A DNA stretch of 64,000 nucleotides from Punctularia strigosozonata HHB-11173 SS5 (lineage: Eukaryota; Basidiomycota; Agaricomycetes; Corticiales; Punctulariaceae): the NCBI RefSeq assembly GCF_000264995.1, contig NW_006767451.1, positions 22,807 to 86,806 of the forward strand, written 5' to 3'. The position numbers and the translations under genes were made by a program. Positions within the stretch are counted from its first letter, which is position 1. The number at the start of each line of letters is the position of its first letter. Below are positions 10,975 to 23,122 of this stretch, piece after piece. The notes below the pieces were generated by a model that saw only the letters and a program-made list of their open reading frames with translations, was not told the origin of the DNA and did not search any database.

Positions 10975-12049
10975 ATGCACAGTCACCATAGTCATTCCGG
11001 CCAGTTCTGTGCTCATGCGAAGGGCAACCTGGAAGACGTCGTTCGAGAAGCCATTGCTCAGGGCTTCGTGGTGTACGGCCTAACTGAGCATGTCCCGCGT
11101 TACAGGGACGTCGACCTTTACCCTGAGGAGGTGCGATGATTTACATGGTCTCAGCTGCAGTAGACTAAATGCTATGCCTCTTCAGCGCGACCTCTGGATA
11201 TCGATAGATGACCTAGAAGAACGATTCCGTTCGTTCCTGCACGAAGCTTGGCGTCTCAAAGCGCAGTATGCGTCGCAAATCACTCTACTCGTCGGTCTTG
11301 AAACTGAATCGATATCCCCGATCGACCTCGAGCAACTGGATGCGCTACTTGAAAGGCACGCCGGTCAAATAGACTACATTGTCGGATCCGTCCACCACGT
11401 TAACGAGATCCCTATCGACTTCGACTTCGCCACATACGAACGCTGCTTGGATTCGTTCACGTCTGCTGAGGTTACATCTAATCATGAGCGACTAGCGAGG
11501 TATCTGCTCGAGTACTTCAAATCGCAACATACGCTGTTGGAGCGCTTCAAACCGGCCGTTGTGGGCCATTTCGATCTGTGCCGCCTTTACACGCCGGACG
11601 TTCGCATATCTGACTTTCCGGACGCCTATGCCCAGATGGAGGCCAACATCGCGCTTGCAATCGGATATGGGGCCCTCTTTGAGGTCAACGCTGCGGCGTT
11701 CAGAAAAGGGTGGGAAGACGCGTATCCGGGCACGGACGTTGTTGAGGCATGCACATCACTTGGATGCGTCTCTATCATACCACTGATGCTTGCACAGGTC
11801 ATTTTGAGACATGGCGGTCGATTTTGCCTGTCGGACGACTCGCATGGCCCACACGCGGTGGGGTTGAATTACCATCGTATACCGGCTTACCTTGCGCGCG
11901 CCGGCGTCACCGAGCTCTGGGCGCTCCAGCCCGCTATATCCTCCGAAGGCGATGTGCAGCCACGGTCTTCCGTTCATGCCATGCAGGTGACGGATTGGCA
12001 ATCATGGCCGTCGTGGGCCTTGAACCGACCAGTCACAGTGACGGCGTAA
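10975..12049 (+). CDS. HIS2: Histidinol-phosphatase, PHP type
   Basis: Exon 1 is 10975-11130 and exon 2 starts at 11186. The PHP metal-site motifs are present in order: MHSHHSHSGQFCAHA, GLTEHVPRY, VGLETES, DYIVGSVHHV, VVGHFDLCRL and LSDDSHGPHA. The enzyme removes phosphate from histidinol phosphate, the penultimate stage of histidine synthesis, in the cytosol. Length is about 322 residues if an intron at 11747-11797 is removed. That intron would have a GC donor (GAG|gcatgc) and a cag acceptor and is a multiple of three, so the frame stays open either way. Removing it gives DVVEVILRHGGRF, which fits the family better than the 17 extra residues. Position in histidine synthesis is family knowledge; the intron is my inference. 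Confidence 0.88.
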
Positions 12050-12913
12050 GGTGTACGTCATATTCGTACACGATGCAGTACTTGGCGATCATCCGCGATG
12101 CAGTCGGTTTCGTGCGTCTCGTCGATTGAGGGAAAGGTTCTGTATGACGGGTAGTGCAAGAGTGGATCTGCGCGCTACCTTGCTCCGCTGGCAGCGGTAC
12201 TCATGCTCGTCGTATGCAGTAACTTGATCACTTAGTACTCCTAAACAGAGCATCGTGCTTACAGTAAGCGAGAATCCTAAAGCGCTGCTGGCGCTAGCAG
12301 GTAGTATATGGGGTTAACTGGTTAAGTAACGATTCTGATTTCGAACGGAAGGTAGGTCACTATGTTGCCTGACGACGTCCGTACCGCCGATGCTACTGTA
12401 GCTTAACTACCGTGAGTGCGTACGCTTGAGATCCAAGAACCACCTCCGGATCGATCTCACCGCATATAGCTTTGACAGCCTGCGACGCCTCTCGCAATCC
12501 ATAGCAGCGAGCCATAGTGACGGTCAATACCAGGCACTATTACGAGTGGATAACCTGACCGTTCGGATTCAAGGCAATTAAGGGAGTCAACACTCACCGC
12601 GGCTGTGGGATCTGTCTTGCACTCGGACGGTTTCAACAACAGTTCTGCATACTGTATCTCTCGCAAAGCAAAACCCAAGCTGTGCGACTGCGCCGTCGAA
12701 CCCGGAAACGTCACGTACCCGTGTATCCCGTTGGCCTAGGAACGCAATCAGGGCTAGGCAATCCACAGCAAAGATACGTGGGTGCCATCTAGGCGCCGGC
12801 GCTCATCTGGAGGATATGTACAGGCTATCAGCACCTTTCGTTCCTCAGCCGCGCTTGCAGGCCTTTTCGTTCCCTTCTGCCGCTAGGTTGGTACCCTGGT
12901 GGTAGCCTCTGTG
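12050..12913. other. Intergenic region with a possible orphan exon
   Basis: No complete gene is recognised. On the plus strand, about 12603-12739 reads as an exon-like frame ending in a stop: it includes SDGFNNSSAYCISRK and then KLCDCAVEPGNVTYPC, with four cysteines and three possible N-glycosylation sites. It looks like the tail of a small secreted protein. I could not find a start or signal peptide that splices to it. Confidence 0.25.
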
Positions 12914-15900
12914 ATGTCTTTCGTTCACGTCGGCGGGGCTGACAAGACCGTGATGCAAGATGATCCCGCTTCACCCGTACTCCTCACTTGGGGTGCGTCG
13001 CTGACCCTCATCAGTGCCTCATATTGCTCACATGTCTTCCGTTAGATCTCGCAGATCAGATTCTTCGTATTTGCGACGTATCGGGCGTGTCTCCCCCTCA
13101 GTATCAGGCCCTAGAAGATGGCATAGCTGTGGACCGCCCTCACAATCAGTCCTTGATCAACGACCTTCACAGCGTACGTGCATTGCCAATTTGATGTGCC
13201 AGGTTGTCTGATTACATGATGGCTTGACTCAGTATTTGCTGGAAGTAAACGGATCGGGACAACATGCCTCATTGGCTCATCCTCCGAGGCGACGCGTCGC
13301 CCGTATCATCGAGAAACTCGTCTTCTCTAGCCAATGCTTACCGACATCGTTGTTCAAGACCGAAGTGACCCTCTGCGATCGGGAGCCATTCAAAGGCGGC
13401 GCTTTTGGAGATATCTTCAGAGCCTCGTTCGAAGGTCGGCTCGTTGCACTCAAAAGACTGCGCGTGTTCGCTGGAGACGAAAACCCGGAAAGATTCACTC
13501 CTGTCGGTAAACATCCATCGCACCTGAACGTTCCGCTGCTAACTCGGCGTAGGAGTTTTGTCATGAGGCCATACTATGGCAGCGTCTCAGACATAAGAAT
13601 GTTCTGCCGTTCCTCGGCATAGATAACACCTCTTTCAGCCCGCATCTGTGCATGATGTCGCCATGGATGAGGAACGGCAACGTTCTTGATTATATACGCG
13701 CGGCTCGGCCAGGGTACGTTGACGTAGTACGGCTGGTGAGCTAACGATGTCGTCAGTTTCATTATATCCGTATATTGACACAGATGTAGCTCGCCGAGAT
13801 TGCGGAAGGACTCGCCTATCTCCACAGCGAGCATGTTATCCATGGTGATGTTCGCGGGGTGAGTCTTGATACCTTCTCTTCATTGATCACATTTTCATCT
13901 CTTCACAGGTGAATGTGCTGGTAGACGATCAGGGTCATGCTATGCTGGCAGATTTTGGCCTAGCCAAGATATCCAGCAATACAGCGACCGCGCATACCAC
14001 TAAAGGGCACGGCGCGCCCAACTGGCTTTCACCCGAACTGCTGCAGCCAAAGGAGGGGTTCCATCGCACGACTGCGAGCGACGTCTATTCTTTGGCATGC
14101 CTTGGCCTAGAGGTGATTCCACGTCTCGTATTTTCATGATCAGGGGCCAAAACAGACTTCCTCTAGCTGTTCACAGGGAAGCCACCTTTCGCGGACATCA
14201 GGCCACCAGTCAATGTCGCGCTGATGGTACTCAAAGGGGAGCAACCTAAACGGCCAAGGATGAGTGAGTGTTTCCGAGGCGTCCGGCTTCGGACCAAGCT
14301 CTGGACCCTCCTTTGTGAGTGCTGGAAGGCCGACCCGAGCGAACGGCCGTCTACGGAGGTCATAGTGGCCCGCCTATCTGATATGGTCGTCGAAGCCGAG
14401 GAATCCCAGAGCATCCGCACGTTATCGCGTCGGTCGAAGTCGATGGTGTCCATGGCCAGCTCCAATCGCTCACGGAAGGCGCCGCGGTCGAAACTTGGGG
14501 TCCAAGATACCTTGTGGTCTGTCCTTCCAGCTGCTCTGCGCAAGTACAAGATTACGGACTCGTGGCGCAATTGGGCGATGTTCATTGTCTACGGCCCTAC
14601 GGGTATGCCGTTCTCCCTATGATTGAACTTTCATCGTTACCAACGTGTCATGTCAGGGAAACGCGTCGAACGTTGCCTCAATCTGAACGACAAACCTTTG
14701 ATGCTCTTTTACGACCTGAAAGCGCGTGGTGAAGATCCGGTCTTCATGCTCAGGCACATGAAGGACATCGATTCCCCGATCACCATCGCGTCCCGGAAGA
14801 AGTCGGGCAATGAAGATGCTCAGTACGACTTGATGCCCTTGACTCCACAAGATATTGGGGTAACTTGAGCCTTCTCCTCCTCTAGGCGTAAGTTTGATGG
14901 ATCCCACAGGTTCCCGTGTCCTCATTGGTTGGATTCAATGTGGGAGGAGATCTGTCTGCCGAGCCGAGCACACCCATGCTCGGCGACAGCTTCAGCACGA
15001 ATAGTTCGCCACCGTGCTTCGCCGACACGATTGTCGAGTCGCCTCAAGCCGAGTCTCCGTCGCGCGACCCATCAACGCGACTCTCCCCAGTCGATTCTAT
15101 CGCGAATCGTAGGCTGGGCGTCGCGATCTCGTACGCAATCGCCATCTTTCCAAACACGGCGGAGAACGAAGGCGAGCTCGACGTTGCAGTCGGCGGCGCG
15201 TTCGTCGTGTTTCCACAATCGTCGTCGTGGTGGATCGCGCAGCGAGATGCCACCGGGAAGGGCATCTTCGACGGGGGCGATGCAAAGCAGGGCTGGGTGC
15301 CAGCGGGCTGCTTTTTGACGCTGAGCGTGCCAGTAGCGACAGCGGTCGCGGAGGCGCGAGAGCGGCGATCTCCTGGGCGCTCGGGCCGGTCGTCGTCCTC
15401 TCTTGCGAGGACGGGCTTGACGAATGACCCGATACTGCCGATGAGGATCGAATCGAAGTGCTTGCCCGGGGTGATACTAGAGGACTATAAGAAACGCGAG
15501 GCGCATGAGTTGGAGGTGGCGAGGGATACGGCTGTGCTGATATATAAGCGATACGGTCACTGGTCGTATGCGGTCAAGCTAGTATCTGGCGAGCGTGGAT
15601 GGCTTCCGGTCAGTTTTTACACAACATTGGAGTATAGACGGAAATGATTGACTTCCTCCTTCCAGTCATGGTACATAGGGAAAGTGACCGTGGAAGGCCA
15701 ACGTAACGGCGATGCGTCGCTGACTTTGCCCCTTACTCCGAGAATCCAGGGAGGCGACGATGAGGACGGGTACTGGGACGTGATTGACTGGCAGATGCCC
15801 GTCGTCCCGAGCACGCCACTCTTCGTCGAATCATCCGTCGCCCCCATCGTCGGGAGCACGCGCTCTGCGGCCTCGTCGCGAATCATTGTAACGGGAAAGG

Positions 15901-16034
15901 AGAACCTGAAGGCGGAGGTGACGCGCACGGCGCGGGTTGCGAAGAGAGCAGTGCTCGTGCCGAGCGCGAAGAGCACGAGGAAAGCTAGGAGGGAGTTTTC
16001 GATCACTTCTGCGCAGGTGTTGTTGAGTGCTTGA
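12914..16034 (+). CDS. Fusion protein: tyrosine-kinase-like kinase, Ras-association domain, two SH3 domains
   Basis: Ten exons (12914-12992, 13046-13173, 13233-13502, 13553-13735, 13790-13858, 13909-14112, 14167-14602, 14657-14859, 14910-15608, 15666-16034) give about 879 residues. Residues ~115-385 form a kinase of the agaricomycete TKL type: glycine loop KGGAFGDIF, VALKRL lysine, catalytic loop VIHGDVRGVNVLV with HGD instead of HRD, DFG, and WLSPEL. Residues ~419-495 form a Ras-association domain (RNWAMFIVYGP, ERCLNLNDKPLMLF, PVFMLRHMKDI). Two SH3 domains follow (~590-655, ending KQGWVPAGCF, and ~720-770, ending GERGWLPSWYIGKV). RA-SH3-SH3 is the C-terminal layout of basidiomycete Ste50/Ubc2 MAP-kinase adaptors, where a SAM domain stands in place of the kinase. 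The kinase end and the RA start lie in one uninterrupted exon, 14167-14602. The exon 3 donor (13503, gtcggt) is weak. Confidence 0.8.
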
Positions 16035-16586
16035 GTGCGATGTATCGGGGGAGTATAAATATGTTGTAATTCAGCAGCGTGTATAGTCCTAGTTCGTTTG
16101 CGTCAACTGAGTAACGTCTCTGGTCTGTATCAGTATCATCGTGCTGCAATCCACCTGGAAGTTGCAGCATCGGGAGTGTCAGAGAACAAGCTTAAGTGTG
16201 TCCGACGAAGAGGGCCCGGGGGCGACGGCGGCAAATCCCGTGGTCGCTGCCCGCCGCTCACGTGCCCGTCGCGCCCTTGTATCGTGCGCCACAAGCTAGC
16301 CGACGCTACGCCCTTGTTCTGCGCGACGACGGCGACGACGAACGACCATCGCGACGACAACGCTCACGGCATTCACCACGTCGCCCAGTACTGCGAGCAC
16401 CAGGATCAGATGAGCCATCGAGCGCCACCACGTGCGTGACTCGTGTTCAGGCGTTTGCTAGTTCACGCTACAGGACTTGACAAGGCGTTTGCGAATCACA
16501 GGCCGAATAAATATCTGTACAAGCACGAACTATATACGCAATCGACACGAATACACCATCATATGAAAGCCAGTAACGCAGCTCGT
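16035..16586. other. Intergenic region between two plus-strand genes
   Basis: No gene is supported. A plus-strand frame at 16196-16480 is arginine-rich, lacks family similarity and is probably GC-driven. The last part holds the promoter and leader of the WDDDF-motif gene. Confidence 0.4.
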
Positions 16587-19500
16587 ATGACCGGTCAGTC
16601 GCAAAGCTCTTGCTTGCCATGCATCGTAGTGCTCATACGCGTCACACGTAGCACCAGAAGAAAATTGGGACGACGACTTCGTATTTCAACAGCAAGATCA
16701 CCACAGAGCACAACCTCACACTCCTTCGCGTACCCGCACCGTCGTCACTAGCCCCGCCTTACGGCCACCTCCTCATTCCGCGTCATCTTCGAATCCTCCC
16801 TCGCCGGCCCGTCCGTCTCCTTCGTCTCGGCGCACGAACCTATCCAGACAATCGCAGCTGAACGACTGGGCCGAACATCCAGGACATATCACGCCATCAG
16901 GTTCATCCGGCCGCGCCGCCTCTACGCCTACCGAGAACTGGGACGACGATTTCGAGGACAATCCGGATTCCCCGCCTCAAGGGACCAAATCCCGTCGACA
17001 AAATCCTGGAACTCCATCAACTTCTAGGGTTGCGAAATCTACCACCTCTCCCAATGCCCGAACCACCTCGCCGCCCATCGAGAACTGGGACGACTCCTTC
17101 CGCGATTCGCCCATCGGCAAAGCCCAGCGTCCGCGTCTGAACGCGTCATGGGGTTCGTCAGATGACGACCTTGAATTAGGTTTTGCCGACAAGGAGGAGG
17201 ACAGGACCGTCACTGCTCGCTCGCGCCGTAACATGGTGGCACGCTCCTCCCCGCCGCCACCTGTACCGCCACTCCCCATCTCCTTCACCGCGCACACATC
17301 CGACCCTGCCACACACGGCATTGAAGCCTCCATCCTCTCTGGCTCCTCTGACCAGCCCACCTTCCCGCGCTCCCCCTCCACCTCTGTCTTCTCCATCCCG
17401 CTCTCGTCTACGACCGGCCGCGACTCGGCCCAATACGGATCTGAAGCGCATCTGAACCTCAGGCGCACTACGTCCGAGTCGTCCTCCCCCTTCGTGCCGC
17501 CTGCCCAGCCGCGATACGAGCGTGAACGCCGTCGTTTACGTAAGAAGAGTCGTCCGCAGAATCCGGGGCCAGACATCTTCGAGATGATGGAAGTGCCCGA
17601 ACCTGCCGTCTTGCGCAAGAAAACGCGCCCAGGTCCAGGGCCAAGTAACGGCAATCTCTCCCCGTCTGACGCGTCCGAGGACCCACCGCACGCGCATTCG
17701 GCCGTTGCACCCTCCACGCCGGAGCGCGAACGCGCCACGAGCCCTGCGCCAGGCGCGATCGATATCACCGCGACGCCCGCGTCGAAGACGCCTATCCTGT
17801 CCCGCATCGGATCCGTCAAGAAATGGGGCACCCGCAAGAAGCGCGCGAGCACGACGCCCTCTGAGCTGACGTCGCCTCACCGGCCGCTCTCGCGCGCGTA
17901 CCGAACCGACGAAGACGACGAGGGCGACGGAGGTATGGAGGCGACCCCGCGCCCACCGAGCTCTGTCGCGGGCTCCCCGCCGGGCGCGCACGGCCGCGGC
18001 TGGTTTTTTCGCGCTGGTGGCGGGGCTGGGCCCGCGTCTCCGCCACCGGCAACCCGGACGCACGCGCTCGGCGCGGGTGGTAGCAGCCGCAGCGCCAGCG
18101 GCGGGTCTTCGGGCGCGGACGCCCCGGGAGCGCTGAGGCGGGAGACCAGTCTGGACCGCATGCGGCATCTGCTGGGCGGCCTGGGGTCGCCGATGAAGGG
18201 GAAAGGGAAGGCGGCGGAAAAGGAGAGGGAGGGCGGGAAGGGGAGGGAGAGCTATGGATATCTGAGGAGGCATTCGAAAGGGAGGAGTGTGGTTGGCACT
18301 GGAGAGGGAAGGGAGAGCAGGGCGAGCTCTAGGGCAAGCACGCGGGCGAGCATGGAAGGTACGAGCGACAGCCATGCACTCCCGTACGTCCTGCCGCCGA
18401 TCCCGCCCAGCCCCTCGCTGCTCCCGAGACAGCCGAGTAAAGGGCGGAGCACGCCGATCCCGCGTCATGCGTCGTACACGTCAACGCCCCGCAAAGACGC
18501 GGACGAAGCGATGGGCCGCAAACAGAAGAAGCGGAGCGCGTCGAGCAAGTCGGCGCTCGTGAGTGGGAGCGAGTATTCGCACGACGAGGAGGCGCTGGCG
18601 TCGGGCAGGAAGGAGGGCAAGTTTTTGAACCGGGTGAGGAGGATCAGCCTCGTGGGCCGGCACAAGTCGTCGAAGAGCATCTCGACTCATCGAGACGCTC
18701 CGGAGGACCGGAATGCGCGCGTATCCCTTACTGACCCCAGGGAGCGCGTTGGCCAGATACCGATGATGCCTGCCTCCCAGCTCAAGACGCCGGAACAGAA
18801 AGAGCAGCTCTTGCCACCCATCGAGCTTCAGCCTCCTTCACCCCCAGATCGGAACAGCGAGCGAAGTCGCCTTACCGCATCCTCTTCCGAACCTGCTCCT
18901 TCCGTGTCTTTCGAAGCTTTTGGCACCGATCCGATCCACAACACGACGCAGCGTGCAAAGTCGCCGATGTCCATTATCAAAGCGCCCGGCTCGCCAACGC
19001 ATTACGCATCTCTTGGGCGCTCGACCCCGGTTTCTGCCATCACGGGGACGGCGTCTAACGTCCCGAGGCGGAACTCGTTGGGCGACCTCAAGATCCCGGC
19101 AAGGATCAGTCAGGCGCAAGTAGGTCTCAGGCGCGACTTGGGGATGGTGAGGGAGTTTGCGGCTAGCGTCGAAGGTCGGTCAAGCTGCCTATGATCCCAA
19201 TTACCGCTGTGTTCAATATTCTCTCCAATAGCCCTTAAGAGTCTTCAGGACGCCTATCGTGCCCTTGTGCGCGAAGTCCAAGCCATACTGGAGACTCCCG
19301 AATCGCCGTCCCGCGCTACCTCTCCTACAACTGGCTTCCGTATCGGGCGCCGTCGCGCACGTTCGAATGCCAACCCTCCGACGGCGCCAGAACAGACGCA
19401 CAAGGAGCTCGCGAACGCATTCGGCACGATCGACTCCAAGTATCGCATCGCTTGGGAATGCGCCGAGCTACTTATCGAGCTTGGCGGCGGTCCGCCTGCC

Positions 19501-20919
19501 CCGGCTGCGGCTCCACCTTCTAGCGTTTCCGCCCCTGCTGATATGCACGCACATGCTCAGGGGCAGGCAGCAACGGATGGGCAGAAGAAGGGGAGGGAGA
19601 GAGCGATCACTCTCGCGGGCGATGACCGAGGATCGAAGCCACCTACTCCAACGTTCAATGGCCCGCCGGCTGCTATTGTTCCTCCTCCTTCATGGCGGGC
19701 ATCTACTGGGCGACATGACCTTAGTCAGCGACAGCTGCTCCTTCTTCGCGACATGCTCCAAAGCTCAGAAGGCTCCTCCTTGAGCCCGCCGATCTCGTCG
19801 ACCCCCGTTATGGAGGAGCCCGTCGTCAATCGGGCGTGGAGGTGGGGAGACGCCATGAACAGCACAATCACTCTGCCGTCGGAGGAGGGAAATTCGGTGT
19901 CTGTGCCGTCGCCGTTGAGGAAGCAGCGCAGCCACCGCTTGGGTATGCGTGGGTTCAGGGACATGCTCAAGTCCCTCCGAAAGGGAGTCGTAGAGCATCA
20001 GCATCAACAACCGACCCTTCCGCTGCCTTCGCCAGAGCACATACGTGATCATGCGCAGCTACCAGGGCGGCGTCGGGCGAAGACAAGCTCAGGTCCGGAC
20101 ACCGTCCATTCCAACAGTTTGCGCTCGCCATATGGCACTCAAGTTTCGCTTTCCAACCACAAGTCCTCTCCGCGTCGCCCCTCGCTCGCATCTATCTTCC
20201 GGCTCGGACAACGCAGCAAGTCGAACGCGGGCGGGGGTAGCTCTGACAATATGGCGAGCACGCGGAGCGCCAGCAGCCACTCTGCGCAGGCCAGCACGTC
20301 GTCAGAGGAGGAGGACTGGGATCGGATGGACTCGGCGAGCGACATGGACACCGCAGCCGAGGCGTTGCATATGAGCGGAGACGGCACGGGCACGGTTAAG
20401 ATGATGTCACACGGGAAACGGCCCCGGAGGCCGCCAATCCTTGTTCCAACCGGATCCGGATCGAGGACGGACGTCAGCTCAGAGGGTGCAGCCAAATCCG
20501 GCCGCTCGGCATCGACAACGCCCGTCTCGGCGATGGCGAGCGCGTCGAGATCGAGCATCTGGGACGAATCGCAGTCGTCGCATCATTCGCAAGGTCAGGC
20601 GCGAACGACGCGGCTGTCCAACGTCGACGAACGGGACGAGCACGATCGGGAGCGACGTGGGCTCACGCCTCGCAAACCCAAGAGCAAGGCCCGGCCAGGG
20701 ACCGAGCCTGTTCCAAGCTTGCCGTCTCATTCTGGCTCGGTGCGGTCCGTGCCCCCGCCGTCGGCGCATTCGGCGGACAACGTCGGGTTCGCGCTGGCAA
20801 TGACGCCGGAGAATATCAAGCCGCTGTTGGATAACGCGCGGGAGGTGCAGGCACGGCTGCAGGACTGCGTAGGCGAGGTGAAGACGCTACTTCAAGCGCG
20901 GAACCAACGGCCCTCTTGA
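16587..20919 (+). CDS. Large low-complexity protein with WDDDF motifs, function unknown
   Basis: Three exons are proposed: a 7-base first coding exon 16587-16593 (ATGACCG), 16652-19174, and 19232-20919, giving about 1405 residues. The protein opens with PEENWDDDFVF, and the motif recurs as TENWDDDFED and IENWDDSF within the first ~160 residues. The body is mostly disordered, rich in Ser, Pro and Arg, with basic patches such as SRIGSVKKWGTRKKR. Exon 3 has an ordered part: a helix LKSLQDAYRALVREVQ and the block IDSKYRIAWECAELLIEL, then a C-terminal helix near EVQARLQDCVGEVKTLL. WDDDF motifs occur in regulators of the septation and mitotic-exit network such as Byr4/Bfa1, but I do not see the C-terminal Byr4 signature. 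Call it a probable scaffold of unknown role. The start rests on the spliced 7-base exon. Confidence 0.65.
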
Positions 20920-21267
20920 AATATATAATTTGCGGACATGGAACGGAGGGTGTGTGGACGATCGCTTTGTGGCGCTTTCTCGCTGTCTCGTTATCTCGCT
21001 TATCGTTGTTCATGATGTATCTCACGTATTTGAACGTAGTATCAAGAATCTAATGTGAATTTTGACGTTTCATTCCTCGAAGGATCGTTTCAGCCGGTCC
21101 TATTTCCATTCACAAACAAAACCGCGACGCGATCAACTCCTTTGCATTGCAGGTTCAGAATTCAAGTTTCACAGCGCCGATTTGTCCACAGAAACCCTTC
21201 CGGTGCGCTGATGTTCGGCCACACCGCTTTGACATTCCTCCGTTCGTTGTGGGAAGGCGCTAAGTAC
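20920..21267. other. Convergent 3' flanks
   Basis: This holds the 3' ends of the WDDDF-motif gene (+) and the F-box gene (-), with AT-richer sequence than its surroundings. Nothing else is seen. Confidence 0.5.
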
Positions 21268-22614
21268 CTACGCGAAGAATGTCCTCACGCGGTGTACGCC
21301 TCCTCGGTCTGTGATCACATCCGTGTTCTCGATGAGCCAGTCCCATATACCTTTGTCTTCGCACCAAGCTTTGGCGGACGGATGGACGAGGATGACTAGC
21401 TTCGGCTCTGCGTGACTACGACCGATGCTCGATACCTGCCCCTTCACGGACGCGAGGACCACGGGTTGGCGCTCTGTGTGCTCTCGCAAATCGATGATCC
21501 GCCGCCTGGGCCAGGAAGGGCCGAGCGCCCAACTTACGTCGACGCCGAAATGGCCCTCCTCGCGCGTCCATCGGATGAGCGGAGGCACGATGATCTCGTC
21601 CAGCGCCGGAAAGCGGGGACCGTACTCGTCTCGGGGAGCATCAGAGTAAATGCGCAAGCTCTTGACGTGCGGGTAGGTGCGCCCCGGCCGCAACACGACT
21701 TCCTTCCAATGCGCGTGGCTCTTTTCGGGACAGAAGAGGTGAAGACTTTGCAGCGAAGGGAGGTCCAAGGACCGGAAATACGACGCGGCCAACTGGCTCG
21801 ATGGTAACTTGGCGCATTCGATGGTGAGCTCGCGGAGCCGAGCCAACGTCATGTCCGGGTACGAGACCGGTTCAAGCCCGTCTGTCCGCGGTAGCGGGAT
21901 TTCCCCGTCTGGGAATCGGAGACACAGCTCCTCCAGTTTCTGTAGCTGCCCCAATCTTAGCCAGCACCGACCGTCGTAATGATGGGGAGACCAATGGAGG
22001 TCGAGCGCGACCAGGTTCAAGAACGGGCACGAAGCGAACTGCGTCAAGAAAACGCCGAACAGGCGGAGATCCTCCAGGGCAGGTGAGTGGACGGTGATAT
22101 TGTCAACAGTGATCTGAAATCTCGAGTCCTGGTGAATGCCGTGCAGTCCTCCTTCGAGATGGAGCGATGTCATGTCTTGAAAAGCATCTTGTCCGAACCA
22201 ATCCCATATGTATTGATGACGCAGCTTCCCTTCGGTCTTCTCGAAGCGCAGATGCAAGTGATGGATCTGACGACCTCGTATCTCTGAGAGTTGTCCGTTA
22301 AACGCAATCGTCTCTCCTTTGGCACGAAGAGCTGCGACATCTCTTAAACCTTCCGTGATCGTCAGATCCAACGGGTGGGGATAAGAACGCGACAGTATAA
22401 CGGGGAGGATAGGCTCGGTGTGTGCAATCCGCCCATAGCCGAAAACGCAGATGGAGACCCTAGACCAAAGCTGCGGCGTAGACAGCAACGTTTCCCGCCA
22501 CTCGCGGCAAACCGACGACAACGTTTTGAGAGTCCACGTGGCAAATCCCGGACCCGCATCGTCGATGACGGCTGCTGCAATCAGCAAGAGCAGTTCGGTG
22601 GGCAAGGAGTGCAT
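21268..22614 (-). CDS. F-box protein with leucine-rich C-terminal region
   Basis: A single exon encodes 448 residues. The N-terminus MHSLPTELLLLIAAAV followed by SSVCREWRETLLSTPQLWS is a basidiomycete F-box-like motif, which binds Skp1 and recruits the SCF ubiquitin ligase. The rest contains spaced leucine/valine segments (for example LDLTITEGL, MTSLHLEGGL, LRELTIECAKL) like degenerate leucine-rich repeats, which would choose the substrate. Agaricomycetes carry very many such genes, often unexpressed and fast evolving, so no target can be proposed. The frame is intact. A decayed fragment matching its last ~35 residues lies about 1.9 kb beyond its 5' end. Start chosen at the first ATG, which fits the family. 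Confidence 0.85.
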   Translation of the reverse strand: MHSLPTELLLLIAAAVIDDAGPGFATWTLKTLSSVCREWRETLLSTPQLWSRVSICVFGYGRIAHTEPILPVILSRSYPHPLDLTITEGLRDVAALRAKGETIAFNGQLSEIRGRQIHHLHLRFEKTEGKLRHQYIWDWFGQDAFQDMTSLHLEGGLHGIHQDSRFQITVDNITVHSPALEDLRLFGVFLTQFASCPFLNLVALDLHWSPHHYDGRCWLRLGQLQKLEELCLRFPDGEIPLPRTDGLEPVSYPDMTLARLRELTIECAKLPSSQLAASYFRSLDLPSLQSLHLFCPEKSHAHWKEVVLRPGRTYPHVKSLRIYSDAPRDEYGPRFPALDEIIVPPLIRWTREEGHFGVDVSWALGPSWPRRRIIDLREHTERQPVVLASVKGQVSSIGRSHAEPKLVILVHPSAKAWCEDKGIWDWLIENTDVITDRGGVHRVRTFFA

Positions 22615-23122
22615 CGGAGACGGGGCGGTCGCGCGATCGGTGCCGCGACCTTTCGATTTCCTCGAGACGATCTTCCCTGAAGAGTGTCTTGGTCGCAGAC
22701 GCGTCAGTATGAAGCTGAAGAGGGTGCCTGCCGCGAACCGCTCACGCTATACCCATTCTGCAACGGCACCTGCGATGGGATTCCAAGTGGCGATACGTTG
22801 TAACGGTTGAAGATGCAGACGGACAGCAAAGAAAACGAGAGCGTCGTGAATGTGCATCGTATCCTAATCGGGAGGACAATGGAAAAACCAAAGAACTGTA
22901 CAGGACGAGGCCTACGAAGTCATGAGTCCGTACATCGATTACTTACTCGACTGGAAACGGAGTTGTAACTGATCTTGTCCGCGAATTTCGTGACTCCGCG
23001 CGCCTATACGCCGGGCTTCAACGGACGGATCAGCTGAGATAAGTACCGGGAGACGAAGCTACAAGAAAGACGGAAGGGTCGTGGCAGCTCCCCGGGAACG
23101 TCGAAGCAGGATACTAGTGTGC
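22615..23122. other. Upstream region of the F-box gene
   Basis: No gene is supported. This is the presumed promoter of the F-box gene, bounded at its far side by the F-box relic. Confidence 0.4.

Noticed and set aside
12290-12360. tRNA-like stretch with TGGTTAAG and TTCGAAC
   Set aside because: It resembles A- and B-box promoter words, but no acceptor stem or anticodon arm pairs around them.
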